A DNA stretch of 64,000 bases from Schoenobius gigantellus (taxonomy: Eukaryota; Arthropoda; Insecta; Lepidoptera; Crambidae). Below are positions 54,506 to 64,000 of this stretch, piece by piece; within the stretch, counting starts at the first letter, position 1; every line of letters starts with the position of its first letter. Below the pieces are notes generated by a model. That model saw nothing but the letters and a program-made list of their open reading frames with translations. It was not told the origin of the DNA and made no database searches. A program made the translations under genes and the position numbers. The stretch spans positions 22,679,318 to 22,743,317 of the forward strand of contig OZ012549.1 of the NCBI GenBank assembly GCA_963935595.1, written 5' to 3'.

Positions 54506-54886
54506 TCCCACTAATATTATAAATGTGAAAGGTGGATGTTTGGATGTTTGTTACTCAATCAAGCAAAAATGGCTAAACGGATTTGGATGAAATTTGGCAT
54601 GCATGTAGCCTTTGACATGGAAAAGAACATAGGCTACCTTTTATCCCGATTCCTTAAGTAGTTCCCGAGGGAAAGTTGAAAATTGTTTACGAGCTAAGCC
54701 GCGGGCAGACAGCATTGAAATTTGGTATGCATGTCACCTATACTATGAAAAAAGAACATGTATGTACTTTATATTCCTTAATGATCTCTTAAATAGTTCC
54801 CGTAGGAAGATTAAAAATTGTTAACGAGCGAAGCTTTAGACCCAATTCTGAAGTCCACGCAGACGAAGTCGCGGGCAGAAGCTAGT
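54506..54886 (+). mobile_element. Helitron-like element, first of a head-to-tail pair
   Basis: It starts TCCCACTAATATTATAAATGTGAAAG, has AAACGGATTTGGATGAAATTTGGCATGCATG, GGAAAAGAACATAGGCTACC and TAGTTCCCG(A/T)GGGA, and ends CGCAGACGAAGTCGCGGGCAGAAGCTAGT. It contains a partial internal duplication: AGCCGCGGGCAGACAGC, then GAAATTTGGTATGCATGTCACC again. Non-coding. Confidence 0.8.
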
Positions 54887-55260
54887 TTATAATATTATAA
54901 ATGCGAAAGTAACTCTGTCTGTCTGTGTGTTACGCAATCACGCCTAAACTACTGCACCGATTTAGATGAAATTTGGTATAGCCATAGTTTGAGTTCCAGC
55001 AAAGGACATAAGATAGCTTTTATCGCATAAATCAACCCTTAAGAGAGAGAAAAGGGGGGTGGAAGTTTGTATGGGGAATCTATAACCGCTAAACCGATAT
55101 AGATGAAATTTGGTATGGAGATAGTTTGAGTTGTGGGGAAGGATAAATAATGGTTTTTATCCCCGATATCATTCCTTAAATGTGTAAAGGGGGGAAATTT
55201 GTAAAAGTAATCAATTAAAAAAGGACTTCCACCCGAACGAAGTCGCGGGCAAAAGCTAGT
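54887..55260 (+). mobile_element. Helitron-like element, second of a head-to-tail pair
   Basis: It directly follows the previous CTAGT end. Start TTATAATATTATAAATGCGAAAGTAACTCTGTCTGTCTG; interior GCACCGATTTAGATGAAATTTGGTATAG (twice in variant form); end CGAACGAAGTCGCGGGCAAAAGCTAGT. Non-coding. Confidence 0.8.
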
Positions 55261-56377
55261 TATTCATAAATTTTAAAAATATAGATCACGTTTATGGGCA
55301 AATTAAGACATAAAAATCTGTACCGTGTACGATATGGCACACATAAAAAGACTTGTTTAAACGATATAACAAGGTAAAGTATACTCACTTTGAATTATGA
55401 CAGTGACGCTAGTACCACGACCAGGAACGTGCGTTCTGAAACAGCCGTAACGCTCCGCTGACAGTAACAATGCTTTGGAATTAAACAACACTCCCGTTGA
55501 AATTAGACTCGCATTTGTGGGGAATTAAAATAAACGTTTCCTTCCTTGCAAGCACGTGAGCCTTACTCTAAAGAGGGTTATTAGACATCACGTACGGGCG
55601 AAATTGCGGGAAGTCACCGTGTCACGCACCTACGCGCCAACTGCCTCTGAGGACCTACTCCCGATTTCAATCCGGACCTGGAATGATTATCACTAACAAT
55701 TGTTGCTTAGTCGGACTTCTCATTGGGCTATTTTGAAGTTTCCTATAAAGTACGGTCTTTGCTGAAATAAAATACAAGGTACGCGAAACCCAGCTTTGGG
55801 TGGAAATGGAACGGTCATTTGCGAACCATAAGGTTACCAGGTCAACCTTTTCTCATCTTCTGTAAATTTTCATTTCCCCATTCCTCCAACATTCCTCCCG
55901 TATGAAATATTTGGAAACATCCAGAAATTTTTAAATAGATACCAAATGTGCACTTCATTCAAAAATAAATAATTTACACACAAACCTGAACCCTCCTTCC
56001 CTGAACTTTAGAAAGTTTCATAAATATTTTCTGATGTATCTATAAATATCGCAAAAATAAGATACCTCTCTATCTGTCTAACTTCTAAATAAATGTATCA
56101 CCACTCAAGTCGCTTTTAAGATATTATAGTGTTCACCTTACGGTAAATTCCAATTAAAGAAACTTTACTAAAAATAGTTTTTTTTATGTTTTGTGATCGT
56201 GAATTCGACACCTTATCTTAGGGCTGTTACAACTTACGATAAATCGTTACGTACGATGTAAAGTTATTAGGTAGCTGACATAAGATTCGTTTCTCTCGAA
56301 ACCAAAAAATATTTTTCCAAGCATCTAATTTTTGTCTCCTGTTTTAACCCTTGCGAGACAAATGATTCGTTAATCGC
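55261..56377. other. Non-coding stretch
   Basis: No gene recognised. Bases 55,500-55,680 are somewhat GC-richer than the surroundings but have no identifiable motif. Confidence 0.4.
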
Positions 56378-56538
56378 AATTTATATTTGGGTTGTAAGGG
56401 GTTCCAAATACCACCTATTGGGACCCAAGCCAACCTCACCTGCACGCGGTGCACCCTGCTATATAACAGACGAGGCTCTGGCGCTGCCCACCAACCCGCA
56501 CTGGGCCAGCGTGGTGGGAGACAGGCCAAAACCCCCCC

Positions 56539-59500
56539 ATGAACTTAAACCTAAAACAAAGGCCCCAAGTGCCCGGCGGTTCTGGAGGCCGTGCCGGCGG
56601 TGACGGACGTCGACGCGGTACTAGGACCTGGGGTGCAAAGAATCCCCGGGCGGCGGAGATCCCCCGTCAATCGACCTTGGCCCTGGCCACATATAACGCG
56701 CGCACACTGCGGACCGAGGAGAAGCTGCTGGAACTTGAAAAGGAACTGAGCAGGATTCGCTGGAGTGTATTGCGACTGTCCGAAGTCCGAAGAGAGGGTG
56801 AGGACACGATGGTTCTCAAATCCGGCAACCTGCTCTATTTCCAGGAGGGCGAAGACCTGTCCCAAGGTGGTGTCGGATTTATCGTCCACAGGTCTCTTGT
56901 GAACAACGTTGTACAGATCGGAAGTGTGTCGAATAGGGTGGCGTACCTTATACTCAAAATTACCAAACGGTATTCGTTAAAGGTCATACAGGTATACGCC
57001 CCGACCTCGACGCACCCCGACGAGGAAGTGGAAGCCATGTATGAGGACATTTCTCGGGCAATACATGCTTCCAAAAGTTACTACACCATTGTCATGGGAG
57101 ACTTCAACGCAAGGCTAGGCAAGCGTGGCGATAGTGAGTTGAAAGTGGGGCAATTTGGAGCTGGAATCCGGAATTACCGTGGTCAAATGCTAGCCGATTA
57201 CATGGAGAGAGAGGAACTCTATATGATGAACTCTTACTTCAAAAAACGGCTGCATCGAAAGTGGACCTGGAAATGTCCGGATGGCGTGACAAAACATGAG
57301 ATTGACTTCATCATGTCGACTAAGACTCGCATTTTCAATGACGTCTCAGTGATCAATGCGTTCAACACGGGAAGCGATCACCGAATGGTGAGAGGCGCAT
57401 TGAATCTTAACGTAAAAGCTGAGAGGTATCGACTGATGAAGTCAACGCTCCGTCCTGAAGCCATCCAGATCCAAAACCCCGAGCGCTTCCAACTCGAATT
57501 GCAGAATCGCTTCGCTTGCCTGGAGGATTGCACGAATGTGGACACATATAATGACAGGTTTGTGGAAACTGTCCTTACGGTGGGTTCGAAGTTTTTCAAA
57601 CCCAGCCGTACCAAGCAAAGGAGCAAGATCTCAGAGCCGACAATTAAGCTGATGGAAGAAAGGCGTGGGATGGGTTTGCAGTCTTCTGAAGATGCTCGTC
57701 GGCGACTCAACAAACAGATCTCGAAGTCTTTGACTCGCGAATATCTAATACGAAACGTATTAAGGAAGCCATCGAGTGGAACAAGGGCTCCAAAGTGTTC
57801 GCAAGAGATCTGTCACTCAGTCAGAGTCTGCTGACGAAGCTGAAGACAGAGGACGGCAGAGTCGTTACGTCTCGATGTGAGCTTATGGCTGAGATCAAAC
57901 GCTTCTATGGACAGCTTTACACAACATCGCAGGCACCTGTCATTCAGGCTACAGATCCTAGAGCCAAATTGATCCAGCATTACACCGAAGACATCCCGGA
58001 CGTCAGCCTGTACGAGATTAGTGTGGCTCTCAAACAGCTAAAAAACAACAAGGCACCGGGTGATGATGGAGTTATAGCTGAGCTTTTGAAAGCGGGTGGA
58101 CTATCAGTCCGGAAAGCGCTGCAGAGGCTAATTTAACTCCATCATACTCGAGGGCAATACGCCTAAAGCATGGCACAGGGGTGTGGTGGCACTTTTCTTC
58201 AAAAAGGGCGACAGGGCCTAGTTGAAGAACTACAGACCCATCACGCTCCTGAGTCATGTATACAAGCTGTTCTCGAGAGTTTTGTCCATGGGTGACGGTA
58301 ATTACTTACCATAAGGTGATATGTCTGCTCGCTTATCCCATAAAAAAAAAAGTTATCACGAATCGTCTCGCGCGCAGGTTTGACGACTTCCAGCCTCCCG
58401 AACAAGCCGGATTCCGTGAAGGCTATAGTACCATAGACCACATTCATACGCTGCGGCAGGTTATACAGAAGACCGAGGAGTATAATCTGCCACTATGATT
58501 GGCGTTTGTGGACTATGAGAAAGCCTTCGATTCTGTCGAAACCTGGGCCGTGTTTAGGTCACTCCAGAGGTGCCAAATAGACTACTGGTACATCCAGGTA
58601 TTGAAGTCATTGTACGAAAACGCCACTATGTCAGTCCGTCTTCAGGACCAGAACTCGAAACCAATACCACTTCAGCAAGGTGTGAGACAGGGTGACGTTA
58701 TATCGCCGAAGCTGTTCACAGCTGCGCTGGAGGATGTATTTAAGCTTTTGGACTGGAGAGGACTCGGCATCAACATAAACGGCGAGTAACATAAACTTCG
58801 TTTTGCCGATGATATCGTAGTCATGGCTGAGACCGTGGAAGATCTAGGCACAATGCTCGAAGATCTCTGTAGAGTTTTCCAACAAGTGGGTCTTAAAATG
58901 AACGTGGACAAGACCAAAATCATGGTGAATTCCCATGTAGTACCCACTCCTGTGAAGGTTGGCGGCTCTACGCTGGAAGTTGTTGACGAATATGTTTACC
59001 TGGGACAAATAGTCCAGCTCGGTAAGTCCAACTTCCAGAAAGAGGTAATTCGACGACAACTCGGCTGGGCAGCGTTCGGGAAGCTACGCAGCATATTCTC
59101 GGCCAATCTACCGCAGTGTCTCAAGGCGAATGTCTTCAATTCGTGCGTGTTGCCAGTGATGACGTACGGAACTGAGACGTGGCCGTTTACAATGGGTCTC
59201 ATCAGAAGGCTCAGTGTCACTCAAAGGGCAATGGAGAGGGCTATGCTTGGGGTTTCTCTACGCGATCGCATCAGAAATGAAGAGAACCGTAGAAGAACTA
59301 GAGTCACCGATATAGCCCAAAGAATTGCAAACCTTAAGTGGCAGTGGGCAGGACACATAGCTCGCAGGACTGACGGCCGTTGGGGCGGAAAGGTCCTTGA
59401 GTGGCGGCCACGTACCGGGAGACGCAGCGTTGGTGGGCCCCCCACAAGGTGGACCGACGATCTGGTGAAGGTCGCGGGAAGCCGCTGGAAGCGGGAGACG

Positions 59501-59566
59501 CAGGACCGATCGGTTTGGAGATCCCTGGGGGAGGCCTATGTCCAGCAGTGGGCGTCTCTTGGCTGA
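56539..59566 (+). pseudogene. RTE endonuclease-reverse transcriptase, broken copy
   Basis: It starts at the same ATG context as the intact copy. The endonuclease half is open to 57,834 with all catalytic residues (TYNARTL, SEVRR, GDFNARLG, SDHRM). Lesions against the intact copy: a 7-base deletion near 57,740-57,755 (frameshift); one extra A near 58,132 (frameshift); CAG to TAG at about 58,219 (nonsense); a 75-bp insertion at about 58,279-58,353; TGC to TGA near 58,498 (nonsense just before the first RT catalytic motif); a rearranged stretch at about 58,787-58,797 creating TAA before the FADD box; and a 3-base loss near 59,055. The C-terminal 247 codons from 58,823 are open. It could still make a truncated endonuclease but no RT. 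Confidence 0.9.
58279..58353 (+). mobile_element. Short LINE/SINE 3'-end insertion inside the RTE copy
   Basis: TGTCCATGGGTGACGGTAATTACTTACCATAAGGTGATATGTCTGCTCGCTTATCCCAT followed by ten A is the extreme 3' end of a lepidopteran LINE/SINE family, inserted between CTCGAGAGT and ATCACGAATCG of the RTE. It is a heavily 5'-truncated retroposition event that post-dates the RTE insertion. Confidence 0.8.
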
Positions 59567-59608
59567 AATGATGAATGATGACGATGAATTTATATTTTAT
59601 TTTGAATT

Positions 59609-59688
59609 AGCGACCCGCCCGCAGCTTTGCCAGCGTGGATAATTTATATTAAACTATTATCCGTGCGAAGCCAGGGCGGGTTGCTAGT
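59609..59688. mobile_element. Miniature palindromic Helitron-like end pair
   Basis: AGCGACCCGCCCGCAGCTTTGCC at the left and GTGCGAAGCCAGGGCGGGTTGCTAGT at the right are near inverted repeats about 80 bp apart. The right side is the common lepidopteran Helitron-like 3' terminus. It looks like two 3' ends joined back to back, just after the RTE target duplication. Confidence 0.6.
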
Positions 59689-61244
59689 TATACCATTCTC
59701 TTGAATTACTCTATCTATTTCTGAAAACAGCATTGAAATCCGTTGCGTAGTTTTAAAGATCTAAGCGTACAGATTGCAAGTTCTATGCAAAGATTAAGTA
59801 CAAATTGAATTCCTTATTCACAATTTTTAATTAATTCATACATTTAAACCACAAAAATAATTGGTAATTCAAATTTGACATTTTCGTTTCCCCTGCTAAA
59901 AAATAAACTTAACGGTTAACCCTAATCTGCCGTTTCAAGAATCTGCCCAAACCAGAATCTGTCATTAACCGAATAAGCGAATAGAATTCGTTTCGAAATA
60001 ACGGATTGAGATCGAGAATAGGACCTTCGAAGAATTGGAATAATACGTCTTGTAAACTCTGCTGTAAGCAACGGAATGTTTATATGTGTAAAGATTTCAC
60101 GCGCAACTTCTTGTCGTTTAAACAACATTAGCATTTAGACACTGGCCAGATGACGCCACTCTCTTGGTACCTACTTGTTTTCAGCATTAAAAATAATTGG
60201 AAAAGGTAGTATGCTGCAGAAAATTTTAACCACTACTTTGTAATAATGACAATTTCAGTGTTTTGTAATAGAAAACCCGACGAGTTTCAAATTTATTAAA
60301 ATACTGAAAATATCCTCTGAAACACGCACGAAGCAACATTTTTATTTTAATGAGCATCGCAACGCAACCGATCGTGTAAAAATAGAATATATAAACGAGC
60401 ATCGCAACACAGATCGTAAAAATATAAGTTTTGGGCCATATACATACCTAACATACTAACTCTTAATTTAACGTAAGCAGAAATCAGAGCGGATCAGTAG
60501 CTCCCCGGTGCGTCGACTCGGGCAAAGCTAGGCAACTCTGTGCTAACGGCTCACCAATCGCTGGTTATTATTTTAACGTAACCTCGTTTACGTCATTCTG
60601 TAACTTAAGCGCGGGGATGAAAGCCGGAAGTGCGGGGACTGCAATTTGACCACTCACCGCACAGCATTTCGTGAGTTTGTCCCGAGGCGAAGCGATTACG
60701 TTACGATTCACTTTGCATTGCGGTAGGTGATTACGTACAAAGAAAACCTAATGGCTCGAATTAATACGGTTGCGTTCAAATGGAACAGTTAACGTTATCC
60801 GATATTTGTGTGCTAAAACCTTAAAGAAGTTTACCACAATTATAGCACAACTTTCAAAACCAAATAGGGAACCCAGAAAAAACCTTTTTTTGAGGCGGGG
60901 GAATCTGTTATAATGCTAAGAGGATAAGTTGACTAGTCCGCCCGTTTGCTTATGCGGTAGTCCCTATATCCGACTAAACCACCCTCCGAAACTTCTCCGC
61001 CTGCGATGGATGGAAGTACGTTCGGGATCAAGTAGGCCGATACACCGAACGCGTCCTTGGATACAGGTCCAGCAATATAAACAAGCTAGGACTTCACCCA
61101 GAGAGAGGTCACTGGGTTTACTCGTTTTTGACTCCTCAGACGGACGAGCTTCTGAGCCCACCTAGCTAGCTATCACCGTCTTACGGTTTAAGTTAATCGC
61201 CATAATAACAATGTTAATAGTATTGTTGTGTTCTGCCAATTAGA
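59689..61244. other. Non-coding stretch
   Basis: No gene recognised. An imperfect direct repeat GAGCATCGCAAC(G/A)CA...GATCGT...AAAAATA occurs at 60,351-60,425. GC-richer segments at 60,490-60,720 and 60,930-61,165 have frames open on both strands but no family motif. Confidence 0.4.
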
Positions 61245-61355
61245 AATAAGATCCTCAGTTGTTGAGGAGTACAGGCGAAGCTCGCTTTCTCCTTCGGCCT
61301 TATCATCACTTACCATCAGGTGAGATAAAGGCCAAGAGCTTCCTCGTCGTATTTA
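61245..61355 (+). mobile_element. LINE 3'-end fragment
   Basis: TCCTCAGTTGTTGAGGAGTA, CTTCGGCCTTATCATCACTTACCATCAGGTGAGATAAAGGCC and CTTCCTCGTCGTATTTAAGAGG form a lepidopteran LINE 3' end of the same type as the trace at 32,035-32,165. Confidence 0.55.
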
Positions 61356-62536
61356 AGAGGAAACACCAAGATCGAGAGAATTCAATAATAGATATTTGTA
61401 AAATGTATGGCTGTCGCGCTGTGTCCGAACAACTGTACTGAGCGCGATAGGGACAACTGCAGCCGGGACCGAAAATACCTATGAAAAGTACACAAAATAT
61501 ACGTTTCGTAGTCCCCTGTTTTCTTCGCGAAAAATTGAAATCAGCTTTTTCTGTGTTTCTATGTTTTGCTTTTTTATATAATCTTCTTCAATTTGCTTGC
61601 TGGACGTTTGAATACAGTAGAAAATTAGATCGATTTTTTAGGTTTTTGAAGGTTTAAAATCACTTTTAATAATTAACTTAATAAAAAAGGAAAACATAAT
61701 AACATGCTTATAGTGGCCATTGATTTTATTGGAAAAAATGTAGCAACTAGTGCCATTATCCAGGAAGGAAACAGTGGACTACGTTTGGATAGAAAAACGG
61801 ACTGTACGATTTCCTCTTTTGCCAACTGTGTTGTATCAAAAAAATGTGCTCCTTGTACCATTCACTCTTGTTACATTTTGCATTGCAACTTTATCGAAAC
61901 ATAGCACTTCGTGGACTTTTATAACGTAAGCCATATTATTATATCGAAGCATTCTCGGCTTACTTTGTCATTTTTACTGGCGGAATTGTTACTAAATGAT
62001 ACATTGCACTGTCTTTTTTAGCTAGCTGGGACAAATGTACTGTACTGTACTACCCAAATGGGATTCAGATAGAGCTCCAAGATTAATTGAATCAATTTTA
62101 GCAGTATCTATTTCAGTATTGTATTTTCAGACGACTAATATAGCAGTTCCTAAAAAATGGGCAAGAACACATTTAATCTATTCTTATCTATAATATGAAT
62201 GGAAAGCCACAAAAAGTTTCAACATAAAACGTTGCAATTCCATTGTCGTTGGCGGAGGAAATTTGAAATTGAAAATAGCAGTTGGAGCTTGAATCTGTAG
62301 CGGCGACCCACCCATCACCACCTCTTACATTCGCGGATACAGGTAAAAATGGTAATTTACAAAGTAAGTACCACTTTTTACCAGAAGCTTATAAATACTT
62401 GTTTTTTCTAAATATTTTTTTTTTGAAATACTTATTGCACACAGTTTGGTTTTGATAATAGAAATGGTTTGGTGGACTTGCTCTTTATTATTTATTTCAG
62501 CCAAACAATAAAGTCCAACCATATTAAGGGGAAACA
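61356..62536. other. Non-coding stretch
   Basis: AT-rich; nothing recognised. Short frames (for example 61,704-61,904) have no motif. Confidence 0.4.
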
Positions 62537-63046
62537 GGGTTAATGTTCGGGAAGCTACGCAGCATATTCTCGGCCAATCTACCGCAGTGTCTCAAGACGA
62601 AAGTCTCCAATTCGTGCGTGTTACCAGTGATGAGATACGGAACAGAGACGTGGCCGCTTACAATGAGTCCCATAAGAAGACTTAAAGTCACTCAAAGGGC
62701 AATGGAGAGGGCTGTGCTCGGGGTTTCTCTACGTGATCACATCAGAAATAATGAGATCCGTAGAAGAACTAGAGTTACCGACATAGCCCAAAGAATTGCA
62801 AATCTTAAGTGGCAGTGGGCAGGACACATCGCTCGCAGGACTGACGGCCGTTGATGCGGAAAGGTCCTCGATTAGTGGCCGCGTTCAGGGAGACGCAGTG
62901 TTGGATGGCCCCCCACAAGGTGGACCGACGATCTGGTGAAGGTCGCGGGAAGGCGCTGGATGCGGGAGGAGGACCGATCGGTATCGGCCTATGCCTAACA
63001 GTGGGCGTCCCTTGGCTGAAATGATGATGATGTTGGGGTTAATGTT
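62537..63046 (+). mobile_element. 5'-truncated RTE copy with 11-bp target duplication
   Basis: GGGTTAATGTT at 62,537-62,547 recurs at 63,036-63,046. Between them lies only the last 490 bp or so of the RTE element (equivalent to about 7100-7610 of the intact copy), ending GAAATGATGATGAT. This is the usual product of incomplete reverse transcription. Confidence 0.9.
62543..63019 (+). pseudogene. RTE ORF C-terminal fragment
   Basis: The frame encodes FGKLRSIFSANLPQCLKTK...IANLKWQWAGHIARRTDGR, the post-RT C-terminal region, then meets TGA at about 62,853 where the intact copy has TGG. Further small indels follow. The remaining bases to the original stop (GCTGA) are recognisable. No catalytic motif is present. 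Confidence 0.9.
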
Positions 63047-63270
63047 TTGTTACAAGAAAGATTAAGATAATAATAACGTGTATTACTGAACGCTGAAATA
63101 GTATTTAAGTGGCATATGGGTTACATATATAATGGACCCAAGGTGCTTGTATTAGATCTGGAAAACTTATACTTTCCGAGTAAATTGATTAACTGAGAGC
63201 AAACACTATCAAGTACAACCATAGTCCAGCTGACTATGGAATTACCGTAAATGAAATGTAAACACTAAGA

Positions 63271-63498
63271 GCCGGTTGCACCAAGTTTAACGTTATACGG
63301 TTTCGTGAAAAGTAACAACTTAATACCTAAAAATGGGACGTTTCACTATTAAATATATGATTCGCGCCGTACATTTAACCATTTTTAACGTAAAGGATAA
63401 AATAAAGCTACAATTGAAACTAGATTATAGTGTAATTCTTACATATTTATATTGTTACTTTTACGAAATCGTAAAACGTAAATTTGGTGCAACCGGTC
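63271..63498. mobile_element. MITE of about 228 bp
   Basis: GCCGGTTGCACCAAGTTTAACG...CGGTTTCGTGAAAAGTAACAA pairs with the reverse complement of 63,452-63,498 (ACCGGTTGCACCAAATTTACG...CGATTTCGTAAAAGTAACAA), about 50 bp with moderate mismatch. Non-coding. Confidence 0.75.
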
Positions 63499-63689
63499 GT
63501 ATATGAAGAAACAACTGATGTAGGGCTACGGACACTTCACGGAATGAAGAAATAATTTATTTTGTTTTTATCGAAAAAAAGGAGATCGATGAGCTCAAAT
63601 ATTTTTCCTACATAATATCCAGTTCTGATAGATACATACCTATTCTTAAATATTATTTCGATGTTCCGTTAACTTCACTTAACGATTGC

Positions 63690-63965
63690 TAAGGCTAAGC
63701 ATCGTAGGACTGAGGAACAATCTCGAACTCCTCCGTGCTTCGGAAGTCACGTTAAACAATGGGTCCTGCGCCTGATCTCGTCCCGGTCGTGTCGGCTAAG
63801 CGTCCCATCGGACTAGGCGAGTGAAGGAACAGAGAGTGCACTTGAGTTTGCGCAGTCACTTGTGCACTATAATATATCCTGTGCAGATGGCTAGTCTCTG
63901 TTGAGATTGGCCGCCGTGACCGAATATCGGTTAGGGGACGTTATTATAGGATTAGAATAAAATAA
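63690..63965 (+). mobile_element. LINE 3'-end copy
   Basis: GCCTGATCTCGTCCCGGTCGTGTCGG, GTCCCATCGGACTAGGCGAGTGAAGGAACAGAGAGTGCACTTG, TGTGCACTATAATATATCCTGTGCAG, CTCTGTTGAGATTGGCCGCCGTGACCGAA and a short ATT end form a widespread lepidopteran LINE 3' UTR. Related to the minus-strand copy at 11,345-11,580. No coding part is inside the window. Confidence 0.65.
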
Positions 63966-64000
63966 GAAACCTGCATAATTAATATTTTTAGGCGAGATAT

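Larger units (their letters stand above)
56378..59597 (+). mobile_element. Full-length RTE retrotransposon copy with 11-bp target duplication
   Basis: AATTTATATTT at 56,378-56,388 recurs at 59,587-59,597. The element between them aligns end to end with the intact copy at 4.5-7.6 kb (high identity by eye) and finishes in GAAATGATGAATGATGACGATG. Its 5' end has about 13 bases (GGGTTGTAAGGGG) more than the other copy. Confidence 0.9.

Noticed and set aside
60929..61165. Overlapping 78- and 65-codon frames on both strands
   Set aside because: No motif on either strand, and a GC-richer segment readily leaves both strands open; insufficient to call a gene.

Overview
The window looks like lepidopteran (moth or butterfly) nuclear DNA. 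It is AT-rich and has no bacterial-style gene packing. It is crowded with repeat families typical of Lepidoptera: short Helitron-like elements ending in CTAGT, RTE retrotransposons with ATG/GAT tails, CR1/Jockey-type LINE 3' ends, a BEL/Pao LTR element, a Tc1-like transposon and many palindromic MITEs. I found no convincing host protein-coding gene, no rRNA and no functional tRNA. Family names come from motif recognition and memory, not from a search.

Layout. 1-3.9 kb: a Helitron-like 3' end and a decayed minus-strand LINE (endonuclease and RT traces). 4.0-7.7 kb: an intact, full-length RTE retrotransposon with a 14-bp target-site duplication, inside a 19-bp inverted-repeat pair. 8.9-10.5 kb: a decayed RTE copy. 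11-14 kb: LINE 3' end and small hairpins. 14.1-17.2 kb: a decayed BEL/Pao pol interrupted by a retroposon-like insert and a foldback element. 17.4-19.9 kb: MITE, Helitron-like element, LINE fragment ending in a G16 tract, and a GC-rich block with TATA motifs and inverted repeats. 20.4-26.0 kb: a complete BEL/Pao LTR retrotransposon (LTRs differ at 1 of 215 bases, 5-bp TSD, intact 1631-codon gag-pol). 26-33.3 kb: mostly unrecognised AT-rich DNA, one LINE/SINE repeat and one MITE. 33.3-36.8 kb: MITE, a tRNA-related SINE split by a Tc1-like transposon, then a LINE remnant. 38.8-43.6 kb: Helitron-like elements, LINE ends, a minisatellite and a MITE. 45.3-49.0 kb: a palindrome and an exact tandem duplication of 1606 bp. 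51.4-54.5 kb: a nearly intact minus-strand LINE with two nonsense codons and one frameshift. 54.5-55.3 kb: two head-to-tail Helitron-like elements. 56.4-59.6 kb: full-length but broken RTE copy. 59.7-64 kb: unrecognised DNA, a short RTE 3' copy, a MITE and a LINE 3' end.

How the parts relate. The RTE and BEL/Pao elements are potential autonomous retrotransposons: each has an open reading frame with all catalytic motifs and clean integration scars. The Tc1-like element has perfect ends but one stop codon. The MITEs and short Helitron-like elements encode nothing and would depend on enzymes made elsewhere. I found no undescribed biological system that I can defend. The most informative signals are the young intact elements, the nested insertions, the 1606-bp tandem duplication, the end-to-end Helitron clusters, and a motif shared between the 5' end of the RTE family and an unrelated-looking 3'-end repeat.
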